Shown here in pieces: positions 1-9,520 of a stretch of DNA of 25,811 nucleotides. Position numbers and translations under genes: made by a program. Below the pieces are notes generated by a model. It made no database searches and had not been told where the DNA came from. It worked only from the letters and a program-made list of their open reading frames with translations. Each line of letters begins with the position of its first letter. The first letter of the stretch is position 1. Source of the DNA: Nemertoderma westbladi (Eukaryota > Xenacoelomorpha > Nemertodermatida > Nemertodermatidae); NCBI GenBank assembly GCA_032718475.1, contig JAUCBJ010002708.1, positions 1 through 25,811 on the forward strand, given 5' to 3'.

Positions 1-692
1 GCCGATGTCGGGGCCTTCACACAGTGCCCCAAGTGAGAATGCTCGCAGTGCCAACACGAAGGCAGAATATCTTCATCAATGGCCTTTCTGGCTCTGATTT
101 CATGGTTCCATGAAGATCCTGACTCAACTCTTAATATATGGTCCCTGTCAACGCGCTGAAGGAATTCAAATGAGTAGTGTGGAGCCATTTCTAATAGCAA
201 TAAGTAGTAACCCAATATACCTGGTGCATCCTCTGGAAAGAGCACATACTTATTACGTGATAACGTTAATAGGGCTGACAACAAACCGCCGGTTGACTTT
301 ATCTTTCCAGCTGATTTATAGCTGCCATTGCCATTGTATGACCCCTTACCACCACATGTATCCTCATATGTCACCACATCTGAAAGCTCTATGAACTTCT
401 TTCGGGATTGGAGCTTTTTAATAATTGCTTTGGGCACCAGTCTATCAGCAGTGACGTCTTCTGGAATAATCTTAGTGGAAATATCATCGAACTTCTCCTC
501 GTCTGTAACTTGGGAATCTAACTTTCCATTCAATGTTCCTCCACTCTGACTGGGACCCCCAGCGACTTGTTTAATAATCTCCTTGGCTATCTGAGACCAA
601 TTTATATCACTTGGTAGTTGATTTTTGTTTGTACCTTGTACATCTACCCCCACCTCTGATACTGTAGGTGATCTGTCTGGGGAGCAAATCAT
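1..692 (-). CDS. Gag-like retroelement ORF, 3' end outside the window
   Basis: Reading the minus strand, one frame is open from a TAA at about 767-769 to the window edge. The first ATG is at 690-692, which leaves 230 visible codons without a stop. The N-terminal part is polar and acidic. A central segment reads LVPKAIIKKLQSRKKFIEL, followed by a Gly/Ser/Lys-rich stretch and a hydrophobic helix-like segment (about 185-235). A Cys/His cluster, CWHCEHSHLGHC, lies at 21-56 and resembles an irregular zinc knuckle. This order (helical core, then Cys/His cluster) is what is seen in gag-like proteins of invertebrate DIRS-type and related retroelements. That family assignment is an inference from pattern. 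No reverse transcriptase is visible because the ORF leaves the window. It could instead be an exon of a host gene derived from such an element. The start codon is uncertain, since the frame stays open about 25 codons upstream of the ATG. Confidence 0.55.
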   Translation of the reverse strand, partial: MICSPDRSPTVSEVGVDVQGTNKNQLPSDINWSQIAKEIIKQVAGGPSQSGGTLNGKLDSQVTDEEKFDDISTKIIPEDVTADRLVPKAIIKKLQSRKKFIELSDVVTYEDTCGGKGSYNGNGSYKSAGKIKSTGGLLSALLTLSRNKYVLFPEDAPGILGYYLLLLEMAPHYSFEFLQRVDRDHILRVESGSSWNHEIRARKAIDEDILPSCWHCEHSHLGHCVKAPTS

Positions 693-768
693 ACTTGGGA
701 TTAAAACCAACGATTCTTCCCTTTGTGGACTAAATAATTCAATTATCCAATACAGACAGCTGTTTCGT

Positions 769-1380
769 TAGTAAGGGGGGCTTTCTGGCGAATCTCGCCA
801 ATTAGTGCTTCATTAGTGCTTCATTCTTTACATTCGTTTCTCTCATTCAGTCGTAAAGAAAAAATAGCACCATTATGTTTTATTATTATTGACCCTAAAG
901 GTAAATTGCAATTGCTATCCATGCGTTGCAAGAAAACTTTCACTTGACAAAATCGAAAAAATCTCAGTAAAAATTTAACTTTTACAGAAAATCAATATAA
1001 CATATAAAATAACTCCGGAATTCCCGCCAAAGAAAGGCTGGATGTGTATTATTGTAATAATTTTTCCTGCCTTGGCCAAACCCATACAATATAATATAAA
1101 CAAAGACGGCAATGTTGACTGCCTCGTCTAGAATGGCCTTTGTATAGACAAAGTGGCCTTTGAATAGACAAGCACTTTCTTAATAGGTAAAGGCTTGTAA
1201 ACTGTAGGCCTACCGTGCAGTAAGTATGCGTTACCCTGAACCAAATGTCTATACTGTGTGTATAGGTAGGTAGCTAAACAGGATTAATGAGTCACCAGCA
1301 GCAGCAATATAAAGATACACAATCTCCATTGCGGAAAATCCATTTAACTGGGGTTAAATGACTATTAAGAAGTTAGTTAT
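769..1380. other. Gene-free stretch upstream of the gag-like ORF
   Basis: I see no convincing coding frame. The stretch is AT-rich with small local duplications: a 12-13 bp doublet around 808-830 (TTAGTGCTTCAT type) and two adjacent copies of a TGGCCTTTG(T/A)ATAGACAA unit at 1133-1172. It may contain the promoter or the 5' end of the minus-strand retroelement, but no LTR-like terminal repeat is recognisable. Confidence 0.4.
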
Positions 1381-1384
1381 TGTT

Positions 1385-1405
1385 CTGTGGAGTTCCACTC
1401 CACAG
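1385..1405. other. Perfect 9-bp stem-loop
   Basis: CTGTGGAGT (1385-1393) and ACTCCACAG (1397-1405) are exact reverse complements separated by TCC. A G5 tract follows directly, and AATAAA occurs at 1434-1439. The match to the histone mRNA stem-loop is poor. It may be the terminal hairpin of a repeat element. Confidence 0.45.
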
Positions 1406-1715
1406 GGGGTGCCACTTAGCTCGCTTTGCTTTCAATAAATTTGATTACATTAATTTGGGTTATGTTTTATTTGGAGATTTATTATATTATTAGCTGTATG
1501 TTTTGCAGCTCAATTCACCAACTCGAGAAATAAAATAAAATAGAGAAGTTAAGTTGGTGTTGTACGAAGGAATAGTTTGTAATTTTTGGAACCAGTTTCT
1601 GCATTGTTGGATTTATATTATTATTCAACGTCAAACATAAATTGGGCAACTTTTAGTTTGAAGAGTAATTCGACTGGGAGAATATGCAATTGAATCAACC
1701 AATCCAATCATCCTG

Positions 1716-1822
1716 ACAGAGAGACAGAAAGACGGGCAGACGGACGGACGGATGGACAGACAGAAAGTCAGACTGACAGACATAGAGACAGACAGAGAGG
1801 AAGGACGAACGGACGGACATGG
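1716..1822 (+). repeat. GACA/GACG simple-sequence tract
   Basis: An impure tandem tract of GACA, GACG and GACT words with interruptions. It is followed about 40 bp later by the conserved end motif of repeat X (1861-1893, see that entry). This suggests it is the internal simple-repeat part of a degenerate member of that family. Confidence 0.7.
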
Positions 1823-1860
1823 ATAACGGCAATTGATTTTGCCTTTTATTTAACTGTATG

Positions 1861-1893
1861 TTAAGGCTCTCTTACTTCGTAGCTCGCCCCACA
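1861..1893 (+). repeat. Terminal motif of the repeat X family, diverged copy
   Basis: The words AAGGCTC, ACTTCGT, and GCTCGCCCCACA occur in the same order and spacing as at the ends of the copies finishing at 12567, 13215 and 14663. Only the end is alignable here. The preceding 250 bp are too diverged for me to assign. Confidence 0.6.
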
Positions 1894-2400
1894 AACAATA
1901 TCTGTTTTATAATTTATTTCATACGATCTCAATTCTCAATGAGATTTAATAAAATACTATCGGTGAGAGTCAGGTCAGTGAAGTTAAATTAAGTAGTTAA
2001 ATATAGATAACCTGACATCATGTATTTGTTGGCAGTAGCTAAGAAATGGGATCATTTTTGGCTCAGTAAACTGTTTGTGAAACTCGTGCCAAACAAGTTC
2101 ATCGTTCGCGTTCATCGATGGTAAGGTAAAATGCGTTAGTTTGAGTTTCGTACGTTATAAACTTCAAGATTATATTACAGATTATTTGTACACCATCAGA
2201 TGGGTATACTATTAAAGTTTAACGTACCTAAATTATTTGTACAAAATTATTTTACCCAATTAGAATATTATTATAAGAACAACCCGTGGCGGGGCGATTA
2301 TTGTAATTTGCGCTCGACATGGCAGAGCCGATGTTATATTATACCGTGTCGTATCAGATAAACTGTAGAATATAAAGATAAATTTTGGCCAAATAACATT
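1894..2400. other. 5' flank of the PIGW homologue
   Basis: No coding frame is supported here. It would contain the promoter and 5' UTR of the gene that starts at 2401. No canonical TATA box position can be argued. The start context is ATT before ATGG, with A at -3 and G at +4, a strong Kozak-type context. Confidence 0.4.
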
Positions 2401-3826
2401 ATGGATCTACAGGAAGACCTCAAAGACTCATCTTTCATTACGCTCTACGATAAATATTTAAGCGTAAAGAAATTCAGAACAAAATCGACTTTGACTGAAC
2501 TCGGACTAGATCTATTAATGACAATGCTTATAATAACACTGCAGCTCGCTATCTCATCTGTTGCATCCGTGACATCCGAATCAAACATATGGATACGTTT
2601 AGTCATTGACATATTTTGTCTCAATGTTGTACCAATTCTATTTGTAACAACTTTTGTCGACTTTGCAGTACTAAATGTCATCATTTTATGCGTCTTTATT
2701 TTCGTTCTTCTCACCATATCCGCTGTCGAGAACCGTTAAGAGAAACGAACTAATTACTCGACCCCAACTTGATCAAGATGATTTCACGAGATTTATAGGT
2801 AAATTTAAGTTTTTAACTCTGAATTTGACCGCGGTTTGTATATTGGCAGTTGACTTTTCAGTGTTTCCTCGTCGGCTCGCCAAGACAGACAGTCATGGCG
2901 TCTCCCTAATGGACGTCGGTCTCGGATTCTTCGTGATATCCAGCGGGTTAGTTTCACCGGAAGCTCGTCATAAACCCTCACCATCCCCGCGCAAAATGCT
3001 CGTTCAGGTGATTGTATTGGCCGCCTTGGGTTTCATCCGATTAGCAGCCATGGTGGGGTCTGGTATGAGAAGCAGCGGTGAATATGGGCGACACTGGAAC
3101 GCATATTTTACCTTAGCAACCGTTAGACTAACTTCGGAATTGTTGGTAAAAATGGTAAACAAAAAGACAGGTTTGTTTACACTCGCCTTAATAACTACTT
3201 TTTGTCACGGACTTTCTTTATATTTGGGTCTAAGAGAATATGGTTTGGGTTATGTTGGTTATCCTTCCTTAATATGGGACAACAGAGAAGGACTTATATC
3301 TTCAATGGGTTACGTTTGCATATATTTGTGGGCTGCCTACATAGGATATTGTATCTTTTCCATAGCACAACCGTTTGAGATTCTATATTATCCCGCATCT
3401 CCAATCAAACTTTTAGCACGATTAGCAAGCCTTACAGTTGCAATGGGTTTATGTTATTACATATCCATAACGTACATCGACTCTGTTTCACGAAAGCTTG
3501 CGAATATTTCATTTATTATACATTTAACGTTTTGTACTTTATGTTTATTTCTGACGTCGATATTGTTGGATTACCTGGTAAAGTCCACCGTTAATCTCAG
3601 ATCCAACAGTATACTCATAGATATAGTAAATGCGAACGCATTATTATTTTTTGTGGTATCCAATCTGTGTACAGGTTTAGTAAATAAGATATGCGATATT
3701 ACTGTCGGAAGCTGTAAAAATGTTAACCCTACAACAGCTGTGATTGCTTTGTGTTTGTATATGATAATGGTAAATTCAGTAAGTTTTGCTTTGTATTATA
3801 GGAAAATATCTACAAAGTTTTGGTAG
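2401..3826 (+). CDS. PIGW: PIG-W homologue (GPI inositol acyltransferase), single coding exon, one frameshift
   Basis: PIG-W/Gwt1 proteins are multipass ER enzymes that acylate the inositol ring of glucosaminyl-phosphatidylinositol during GPI-anchor synthesis. The key signature is the block ILAVDFSVFPRRLAKT followed by SLMDVGLGFFVISSGLVSPE (about 2842-2970). Further family-like blocks are GEYGRHWNAYFTLATVRLT, NREGLISSMGYVCIYL, SRKLANISF and the C-terminal FW. Hydrophobic segments occur throughout, three of them in the first 110 residues. Reading starts at 2401 (frame 1) and meets TAA at 2737-2739. The rest of the family continues in the next frame from about 2738 to TAG at 3824-3826. Together this gives about 475 residues, close to the roughly 500 usual for the family. 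No intron is needed, as is common for this gene. The shift is one extra base (or two lost) between 2675 and 2739. It could be a sequencing error, a young pseudogene or, less likely, translational frameshifting. Both halves look otherwise intact. Confidence 0.86.
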
Positions 3827-3984
3827 CAACTTACTGTTTTATTCGGATAGTAATATTTACTGACGGTTGTCACCAGTTATTACTGGCTATTAACAGTTAT
3901 CCTATTTATTTTAGGATTCCTATTAGTTTATTATTAGATTATTAGCTTTTAGTTATCCTATTAATTAATTTATTTTATTTATCC
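3827..3984 (+). repeat. PIGW 3' flank grading into degenerate 31-bp satellite units
   Basis: The first about 50 bp after the stop look unique. From about 3877 words such as GGCTATTAACAGTTATCCTATT appear in diverged form and recur twice before the regular array begins near 3985. Degenerate edge units are typical of tandem arrays. I see no AATAAA or ATTAAA in this interval. Confidence 0.55.
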
Positions 3985-6652
3985 TTTTTGCACAGGCTAT
4001 CCAACAGTTATCCCATTTTTGCACAGGCTATCCAACAGTTATCAAATTGTTGCACAGGCTATCCAACAGTTATCCTATTTTTGCACAGGCTATCCAACAG
4101 TTATCAAATTGTTGCACAGGCTATCCAACAGTTATCTAATTGTTGCACAGGCTATCCAACAGTTATCCTATTTTTGCACAGGCTATCCAACAGTTATCAA
4201 ATTGTTGCACAGGCTATCCAACAGTTATCTAATTGTTGCACAGGTTATCCAACAGTTATCCTTTTTTGCACTGGCTATCCAACAGTTATCAAATTGTTGC
4301 ATAGGCTATCCAAAAGTTATCAAATTGTTGCACAGGCTATCCAACTGTTTTCTAATTGTTGCACAGGCTATCCAACAGTTATCCTATTTTTGCACAGGCT
4401 ATCCAACAGTAATCAAATTGTTGCACAGGCTACCCAACAGTTAACTAATTGTTGCACAGGGTATCCAAAGTTATCTAATTGTTGCACAGGTTATCCAACA
4501 GTTATCTAATTGTTGCATAGGCTATCCAAAAGTTATCAAATTGTTGCACAGGCTGTCCAACATTTATCTATTTGTTGCACAGGCTATCCAACAGTTATGC
4601 TATTTTTGCACAGGCTATCCAACAGTAATCAAATTGTTGCACAGGCTACCCAACAGTTATCTAATTGTTGCACAGGCTATCCAACAGTTATCTAATTGTT
4701 GCACAGGTTATCCAGCAGTTATCTAATTGTTGCACAGGGTATCCAAAGTTATCTAATTGTTGCACAGGCTATCCAAAGTTATCTAATTGTTGCACAGGTT
4801 ATCCAGCAGTTATCTAATTGTTGCACAGGCTACCCAACAGTTATCCTATTTTTGCACAGGCTATCCAACTGTTTTCTAATTGTTGCACAGGCTATCCAAC
4901 AGTTATCCTATTTTTGCACAGGCTATCCAACAGTAATCAAATTGTTGCACAGGCTACCCAACAGTTATCTAATTGTTGCACAGGCTATCCAAAGTTATCT
5001 AATTGTTGCACAGGTTATCCAACAGTTATCTAATTGTTGCACAGGCTATCCAACAGTTATCCTATTTTTGCACAGGCTATCCAACTGTTTTCTAATTGTT
5101 GCACAGGCTATCCAACAGTTATGCTATTTTTGCACAGGCTATCCAACAGTAATCAAATTGTTGCACAGGCTACCCAACAGTTATCTAATTGTTGCACAGG
5201 CTATCCAACAGTTATCTAATTGTTGCACAGGCTATCCAACAGTTATCCTATTTTGCACAGGCTATCCAACTGTTATCCTATTTTGCACAGGCTATCCAAC
5301 TGTTATCCTATCTTTGCACAGGTTATCCAACAGTTATCCTATTTTGCACAGGTTATCCAACTGTTATCCTATTTTTACACAGGTTATCCAACAGTTATCT
5401 AATTGTTGCACAGGCTATCCAACAGTTATCAAATTGTTGCATAGGCTATTCAACAGTTATCTAATTGTTGCATAGGCTATCCAACAGTTATCCTATTTTT
5501 GCACAGGCTATCCAACAGTTATCTAATTGTTGCACATGCTATCCAACAGTTATCTAATTGTTGCACAGGCTATCCAACAGTTATCTAATTGTTGCACAGG
5601 TTATCCAACAGTTATCTAATTGTTGCACAGGCTATCCAACTGTTATCCTATTTTGCACAGGCTATCCAACTGTTATCATATCTTTGCACAGGTTATCCAA
5701 CAGTTATCCTATTTTTGCACAGGCTATCCAACAGTTATCCTATTTTTGCACAGGCTATCCAACAGTTATCTAATTGTTGCACAGGTTATCCAACAGTAAT
5801 CAAATTGTTGCACATGCTATCCAACAGTTATCTAATTGTTGCACAGGCTATCCAACAGTTATCTAATTGTTGCACAGGTTATCCAACAGTTATCTAATTC
5901 TTGCACAGGCTATCCAACTGTTATCCTATTTTGCACAGGCTATCCAACTGTTATCATATCTTTGCACAGGTTATCCAACAGTTATCCTATTTTTGCACAG
6001 GCTATCCAACAGTTATCCTATTTTTGCACAGGCTATCCAACAGTAATCCTATTTTTGCATAGGTTATCCAACAGTTATCTAATTGTTGCACAGGTTATCC
6101 AACAGTTATCTAATTTTGCACAGGTTATCCAACAGTTATCTAATTGTTGCACAGGTTATCCAACAGTTATCTAATTGTTGCGCAGGCTATCCAACTGTTA
6201 TCCTATTTTGCACAGGCTATCCAACTGTTATCATATCTTTGCACAGGTTATCCAACAGTTATCCTATTTTTGCACAGGCTATCCAACAGTTATCCTATTT
6301 TTGCACAGGCTATCCAACAGTAATCCTATTTTTGCATAGGTTATCCAACAGTTATCTAATTCTTGCACAGGCTATCCAACTGTTATCCTATTTTGCACAG
6401 GCTATCCAACTGTTATCATATCTTTGCACAGGTTATCCAACAGTTATCCTATTTTTGCACAGGCTATCCAACAGTTATCCTATTTTTGCACAGGCTATCC
6501 AACAGTAATCCTATTTTTGCATAGGTTATCCAACAGTTATCTAATTGTTGCACAGGTTATCCAACAGTTATCTAATTGTTGCACAGGTTATCCAACAGTT
6601 ATCCTATTTTTGCACAGGCTATCCAACAGTTATCCTATTTTTGCACAGGCTA
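3985..6652 (+). repeat. 31-bp satellite, array 1 left part (about 86 units)
   Basis: The unit is TTGCACAGGCTATCCAACAG plus TTATCTAATTG, 31 bp. Common variants at the end are TCCTATTTT, TCAAATTG, and a 30-bp form with one T fewer (TCCTATTTTGCACAGG). Internal variants include GGTTATCC, CAACTGTT and CAGTAATC. Variants are ordered into higher-order blocks. For example, TGTTATCATA occurs at 5671, 5949, 6226 and 6411, gaps of 278, 277 and 185 bp, i.e. nine, nine and six units allowing for 30-bp units. Each consensus unit contains the imperfect dyad CAACAGTTATCTAATTGTTG. Because 31 = 3x10+1, three successive units are read in three frames, giving long but meaningless open frames. Confidence 0.97.
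6643..6652 (+). repeat. Left target-site duplication
   Basis: GCACAGGCTA precedes the retrotransposon insertion and is repeated at 8280-8289. Removing the insertion and one copy restores a normal satellite unit. Confidence 0.8.
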
Positions 6653-8279
6653 AGTCACAATTTTCCATTGGGAAGTGGAAAAATCACTTCAGCAACTTGC
6701 TTGGGCAGCCACCAAACATCGAGGTCAGCCCTACAAGGAAAATATATGACAAGACACTACCTATAGAAACAGGGGACTTCACACCTGCCGAACTCCAAAG
6801 AAGCATTAAAAGCATGTCCAATAATAAAGCGAGTGGATTAGATGAAATCCCAGCGGAGGTATGGAAAACCGGAGTGCTAAATAGACCATTATTGAATGTT
6901 TGCAACCGGATGTTAAAAGGGGAAAAGCCACCACCAATTTGGACTAAAGGTCAACTAAAGCCTCTCCCCAAGAAAGGAGACCTCGGCATACCAACAAACT
7001 ATCGTGGGATCTGTCTGCTTTTGGTAGCTGCCAAAATATACAATAAAATGATTCTATATAGGATTAGGCCTCACATAGAGAAACTACTGCGTAAGAGCCA
7101 AAACGGATTTCGACCAAGTAGATCAACAATAGCTCAGATACTTGCACTACGGAGACTGATTGAAGGAATTAAGTCAAAGAATCTCCCCGCAGTCATGACT
7201 TTTGTGGACTTCAAGAAGGCATTCGACTCCATCCATAGAGGTAAAATGCTTGAAATCCTAAGAGCTTATGGAATACCAGAAGTAATTGTTGCTGGCATTA
7301 GATTGTTATATTGTGACACAGAAGCGCAGGTACTCTCACCAGATGGTGAAACTGAGGTTTTCTCAATCCTGGCTGGCGTACTGCAAGGTGACACATTAGC
7401 ACCATTACTATTTGTAATTGTGCTGGATTACGCAATGAGGACGGCCACAAAGGGTGAAGATCTGGGATTCAAACTTCAAGAACGCAGAAGTAGTAGATAT
7501 CCGGCAACTACAGTCACAGACACCGACTTTGCGGATGACATCGCCCTGCTCTCTAATACGCTAGCAGATGCACAGCTTCTACTAAATAAAGTGGAGAGGG
7601 CTGCTAAGGAGGTTGGATTGCATATAAATGCTACCAAGACCGAATTCATGACCTTTAATGTTGATGGAAACTTGACAACAATTGATAATAATCAACTAAG
7701 GAAGGTCGATGACTTCCAGTACCTTGGATCATGGATAGAGAGTAGCAAAAAGGACATAGAAGTTAGGAAAGCAAAGGCTTGGGTAGCTCTATCAAAAATG
7801 GATACCATCTGGAAATCAGATCTCTCCAGGCACCTGAAGACTAAGTTCTTTCGAGCCACAGTGGAAAGTGTATTTTTATACGGCGGTGAGACCTGGACAC
7901 TGACTAAATCACTTGAATAACGAATTGATGGTTGCTACACAAGACTACTAAGGGCAGCCCTAAACATCAGCTGGAGACAACACATGACAAACGCCGAGCT
8001 TTATGGTACAATACCACCTGTATCAACCACCCTCCGTGAACGCAGATTAAGATTCAGTGGGCACTGCTGGCGAAGTAAAGACGAGGTCATACCAGATCTA
8101 CTTCTCTGGCAACCAACTCATGGAAAGCGTAGTCGTGGACGACCTGCCATAACATATATAGATCAACTTGAAAGGGATACTGAACTTGGGAGAAACGAAA
8201 TTGCGACAACTATGGAGAATCGGGAAGCCTGGAAGGATCTCATTTCCACTGTCCGAGTTCGCTCGACCTAGTAGTAGTA
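6653..8279 (+). mobile_element. 5'-truncated RTE-like non-LTR retrotransposon inside the satellite
   Basis: The element carries the reverse transcriptase and C-terminal region of a non-LTR retrotransposon but lacks the apurinic-type endonuclease domain, so it is 5'-truncated, the usual outcome of incomplete target-primed reverse transcription. The 3' end is a (TAG)4 tail at 8269-8280, and the first TAG is the ORF stop, so there is practically no 3' UTR. The insertion is bounded by 10-bp direct repeats (6643-6652 and 8280-8289). RTE-clade elements typically have very short 3' UTRs and short tandem-repeat tails, and the C-terminal GRP...T...D...W organisation fits. The exact clade is inferred. 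Confidence 0.9.
6655..8271 (+). pseudogene. Reverse transcriptase ORF, truncated, one internal stop
   Basis: The visible coding part starts with SQFSIGKWKNHFSN and FTPAELQRSIKSM, a stretch that precedes the RT domain in this family. RT motifs follow in order: PKKGDLGIPTNYRGIC, NGFRPSRSTIAQI, motif A TFVDFKKAFDS, motif B GVLQGDTLAP, catalytic motif C DFADDIALL, motif D GLHINATKTEFM and motif E DFQYLGSWI. The C-terminal part has RRLRFSGHCWRSKDE and THGKRSRGRP. One in-frame TAA at 7918-7920 (LE-stop-RIDG) breaks the frame. The same frame then continues to TAG at 8269-8271, about 538 codons in all. The open frame extends upstream into the satellite only by chance. With a single nonsense change and no other lesion, the copy looks young, but it has no endonuclease and cannot be autonomous. 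Confidence 0.93.
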
Positions 8280-9130
8280 GCACAGGCTATCCAACAGTAA
8301 TCCTATTTTTGCATAGGTTATCCAACAGTTATCTAATTGTTGCACAGGTTATCCAACAGTTATCTAATTGTTGCACAGGTTATCCAACAGTTATCTAATT
8401 GTTGCGCAGGCTATCCAACAGTTATCTAATTGTTGCACAGGTTATCCAACAGTTATCTAATTGTTGCACAGGCTATCCAACTGTTATCCTATTTTGCACA
8501 GGCTATCCAACTGTTATCCTATCTTTGCACAGGTTATCCAACAGTTATCCTATTTTTGCACAGGCTATCCAACAGTAATCCTATTTTTGCATAGGTTATC
8601 CAACAGTTATCTAATTGTTGCACAGGCTATCCAACAGTTATCCTCTTTTTGCACAGGCTATCCAAAAGTTATCAAATTGTTGCACAGGCTATCCAAAAGT
8701 TATCAAATTGTTGCACAGGCTATCCAACAGTTATCTAATTGTTGCACAGGCTATCCAACAGTTATCTAATTGTTGCACAGGCTATCCAACAGTTATCCTA
8801 TTTTTGCACAGGCTATCCAAAAGTTATCAAATTGTTGCAAAGGCTATCCAACGGTTATCTAATTGTTGCACAGGCTATCCAACAGTTATCTAATTGTTGC
8901 ACAGGCTATCCAACAGTTATCTAATTGTTGCACAGGCTATCCAACAGTTATCTAATTGTTGCACAGGCTATCCAACAGTTATCTAATTGTTGCACAGGCT
9001 ATCCAACAGTTATCTAATTGTTGCACAGGCTATCCAACAGTTATCCAATTTTTCCACAGGCTATCCAAAAGTTATCAAATTGTTGCACAGGCTATCCAAC
9101 AGTTATCTAATTGTTGCACAGGCTATCCAA
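8280..9130 (+). repeat. 31-bp satellite, array 1 right part (about 27 units)
   Basis: The array resumes with GCACAGGCTA and then the variants CAGTAATC, TGCATAGG and GGTTATCC in the same order seen at about 6300-6345 and 6500-6530. The two parts are therefore one array split by the retrotransposon. The distal part (8700-9120) is more homogeneous, mainly the TCTAATTG variant. The array ends abruptly at CTATCCAACAC, where it meets a retroelement 3' end. Confidence 0.96.
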
Positions 9131-9429
9131 CACGTTCGTGGGGCCTTCGCGCAGCACGAGGCCCAGTTATGAGATACAAATTAAAATTGTGCGACTGTAT
9201 CACAAAATCAGGTTATGAGAGATTAACAAACACCACCAATTAATCAAAGAAAGGGGGACAGTACGTGTTCACCCCTTTTAATCTGCACCCCCCCCCCCCC
9301 CCTCCCCCCACCCACCAATACATAACCGCGACATCTACCACCCACGGAAGGGTAGCACGAACTTATTTCCAAACGCACGTTCAATATGCAAAGCCAGGTG
9401 GTTTATAGGAATATAATCAATGCAGTACT
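9128..9429 (+). mobile_element. Retroelement 3'-end fragment, copy A
   Basis: The segment matches 13427-13767 closely. It begins in coding sequence (HVRGAFAQHEAQL, stop TGA at 9170-9172). Both copies share GACAGTACGTGTTCA, a C-rich tract (15 C at 9288-9302 here), the words AACCGCGACATCTACC and AGCACGAACTTATTTCC, and end near TTTATAGGAATATAATC. Copy A has lost about 25-30 bp after the coding part relative to copy B. Its upstream coding part is absent: it is joined directly to the satellite. Confidence 0.75.
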
Positions 9430-9520
9430 CGTCTTCATTATAAGCCTCTTTGCGTTCGACCTGTTTTGTATTACAATATATTTATTAAATGCAGGCTGAC
9501 GCTCTTTATAATAATAATAC

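Noticed and set aside
110-549. Plus-strand open frames of 94 and 73 codons
   Set aside because: They lie antisense to the longer, motif-bearing minus-strand gag-like ORF.
2445-2717. Minus-strand open frame of 90 codons inside PIGW
   Set aside because: It is the antisense shadow of the PIGW N-terminal coding region.
3988-6652. Many long plus-strand open frames, up to 259 codons, encoding LHRLSNSYLIVAQ-type repeats
   Set aside because: They are a by-product of a 31-bp unit read in three frames. Frames open or close only with the presence of TCTAA in the variants, and the same peptides arise in all three frames.
2401-8271. Reassigned stop codons, suggested by TAA in PIGW, the RT ORF and the 16.9-17.2 kb segment
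   Set aside because: In PIGW the sequence after TAA makes sense only in another frame, and long stretches of both genes lack any TAA or TAG. Ordinary mutation or sequence error explains the cases.
3985-9130. CRISPR-like array (31-bp repeats)
   Set aside because: There are no unique spacers between the repeats. Units are directly abutting, and the context is eukaryotic.
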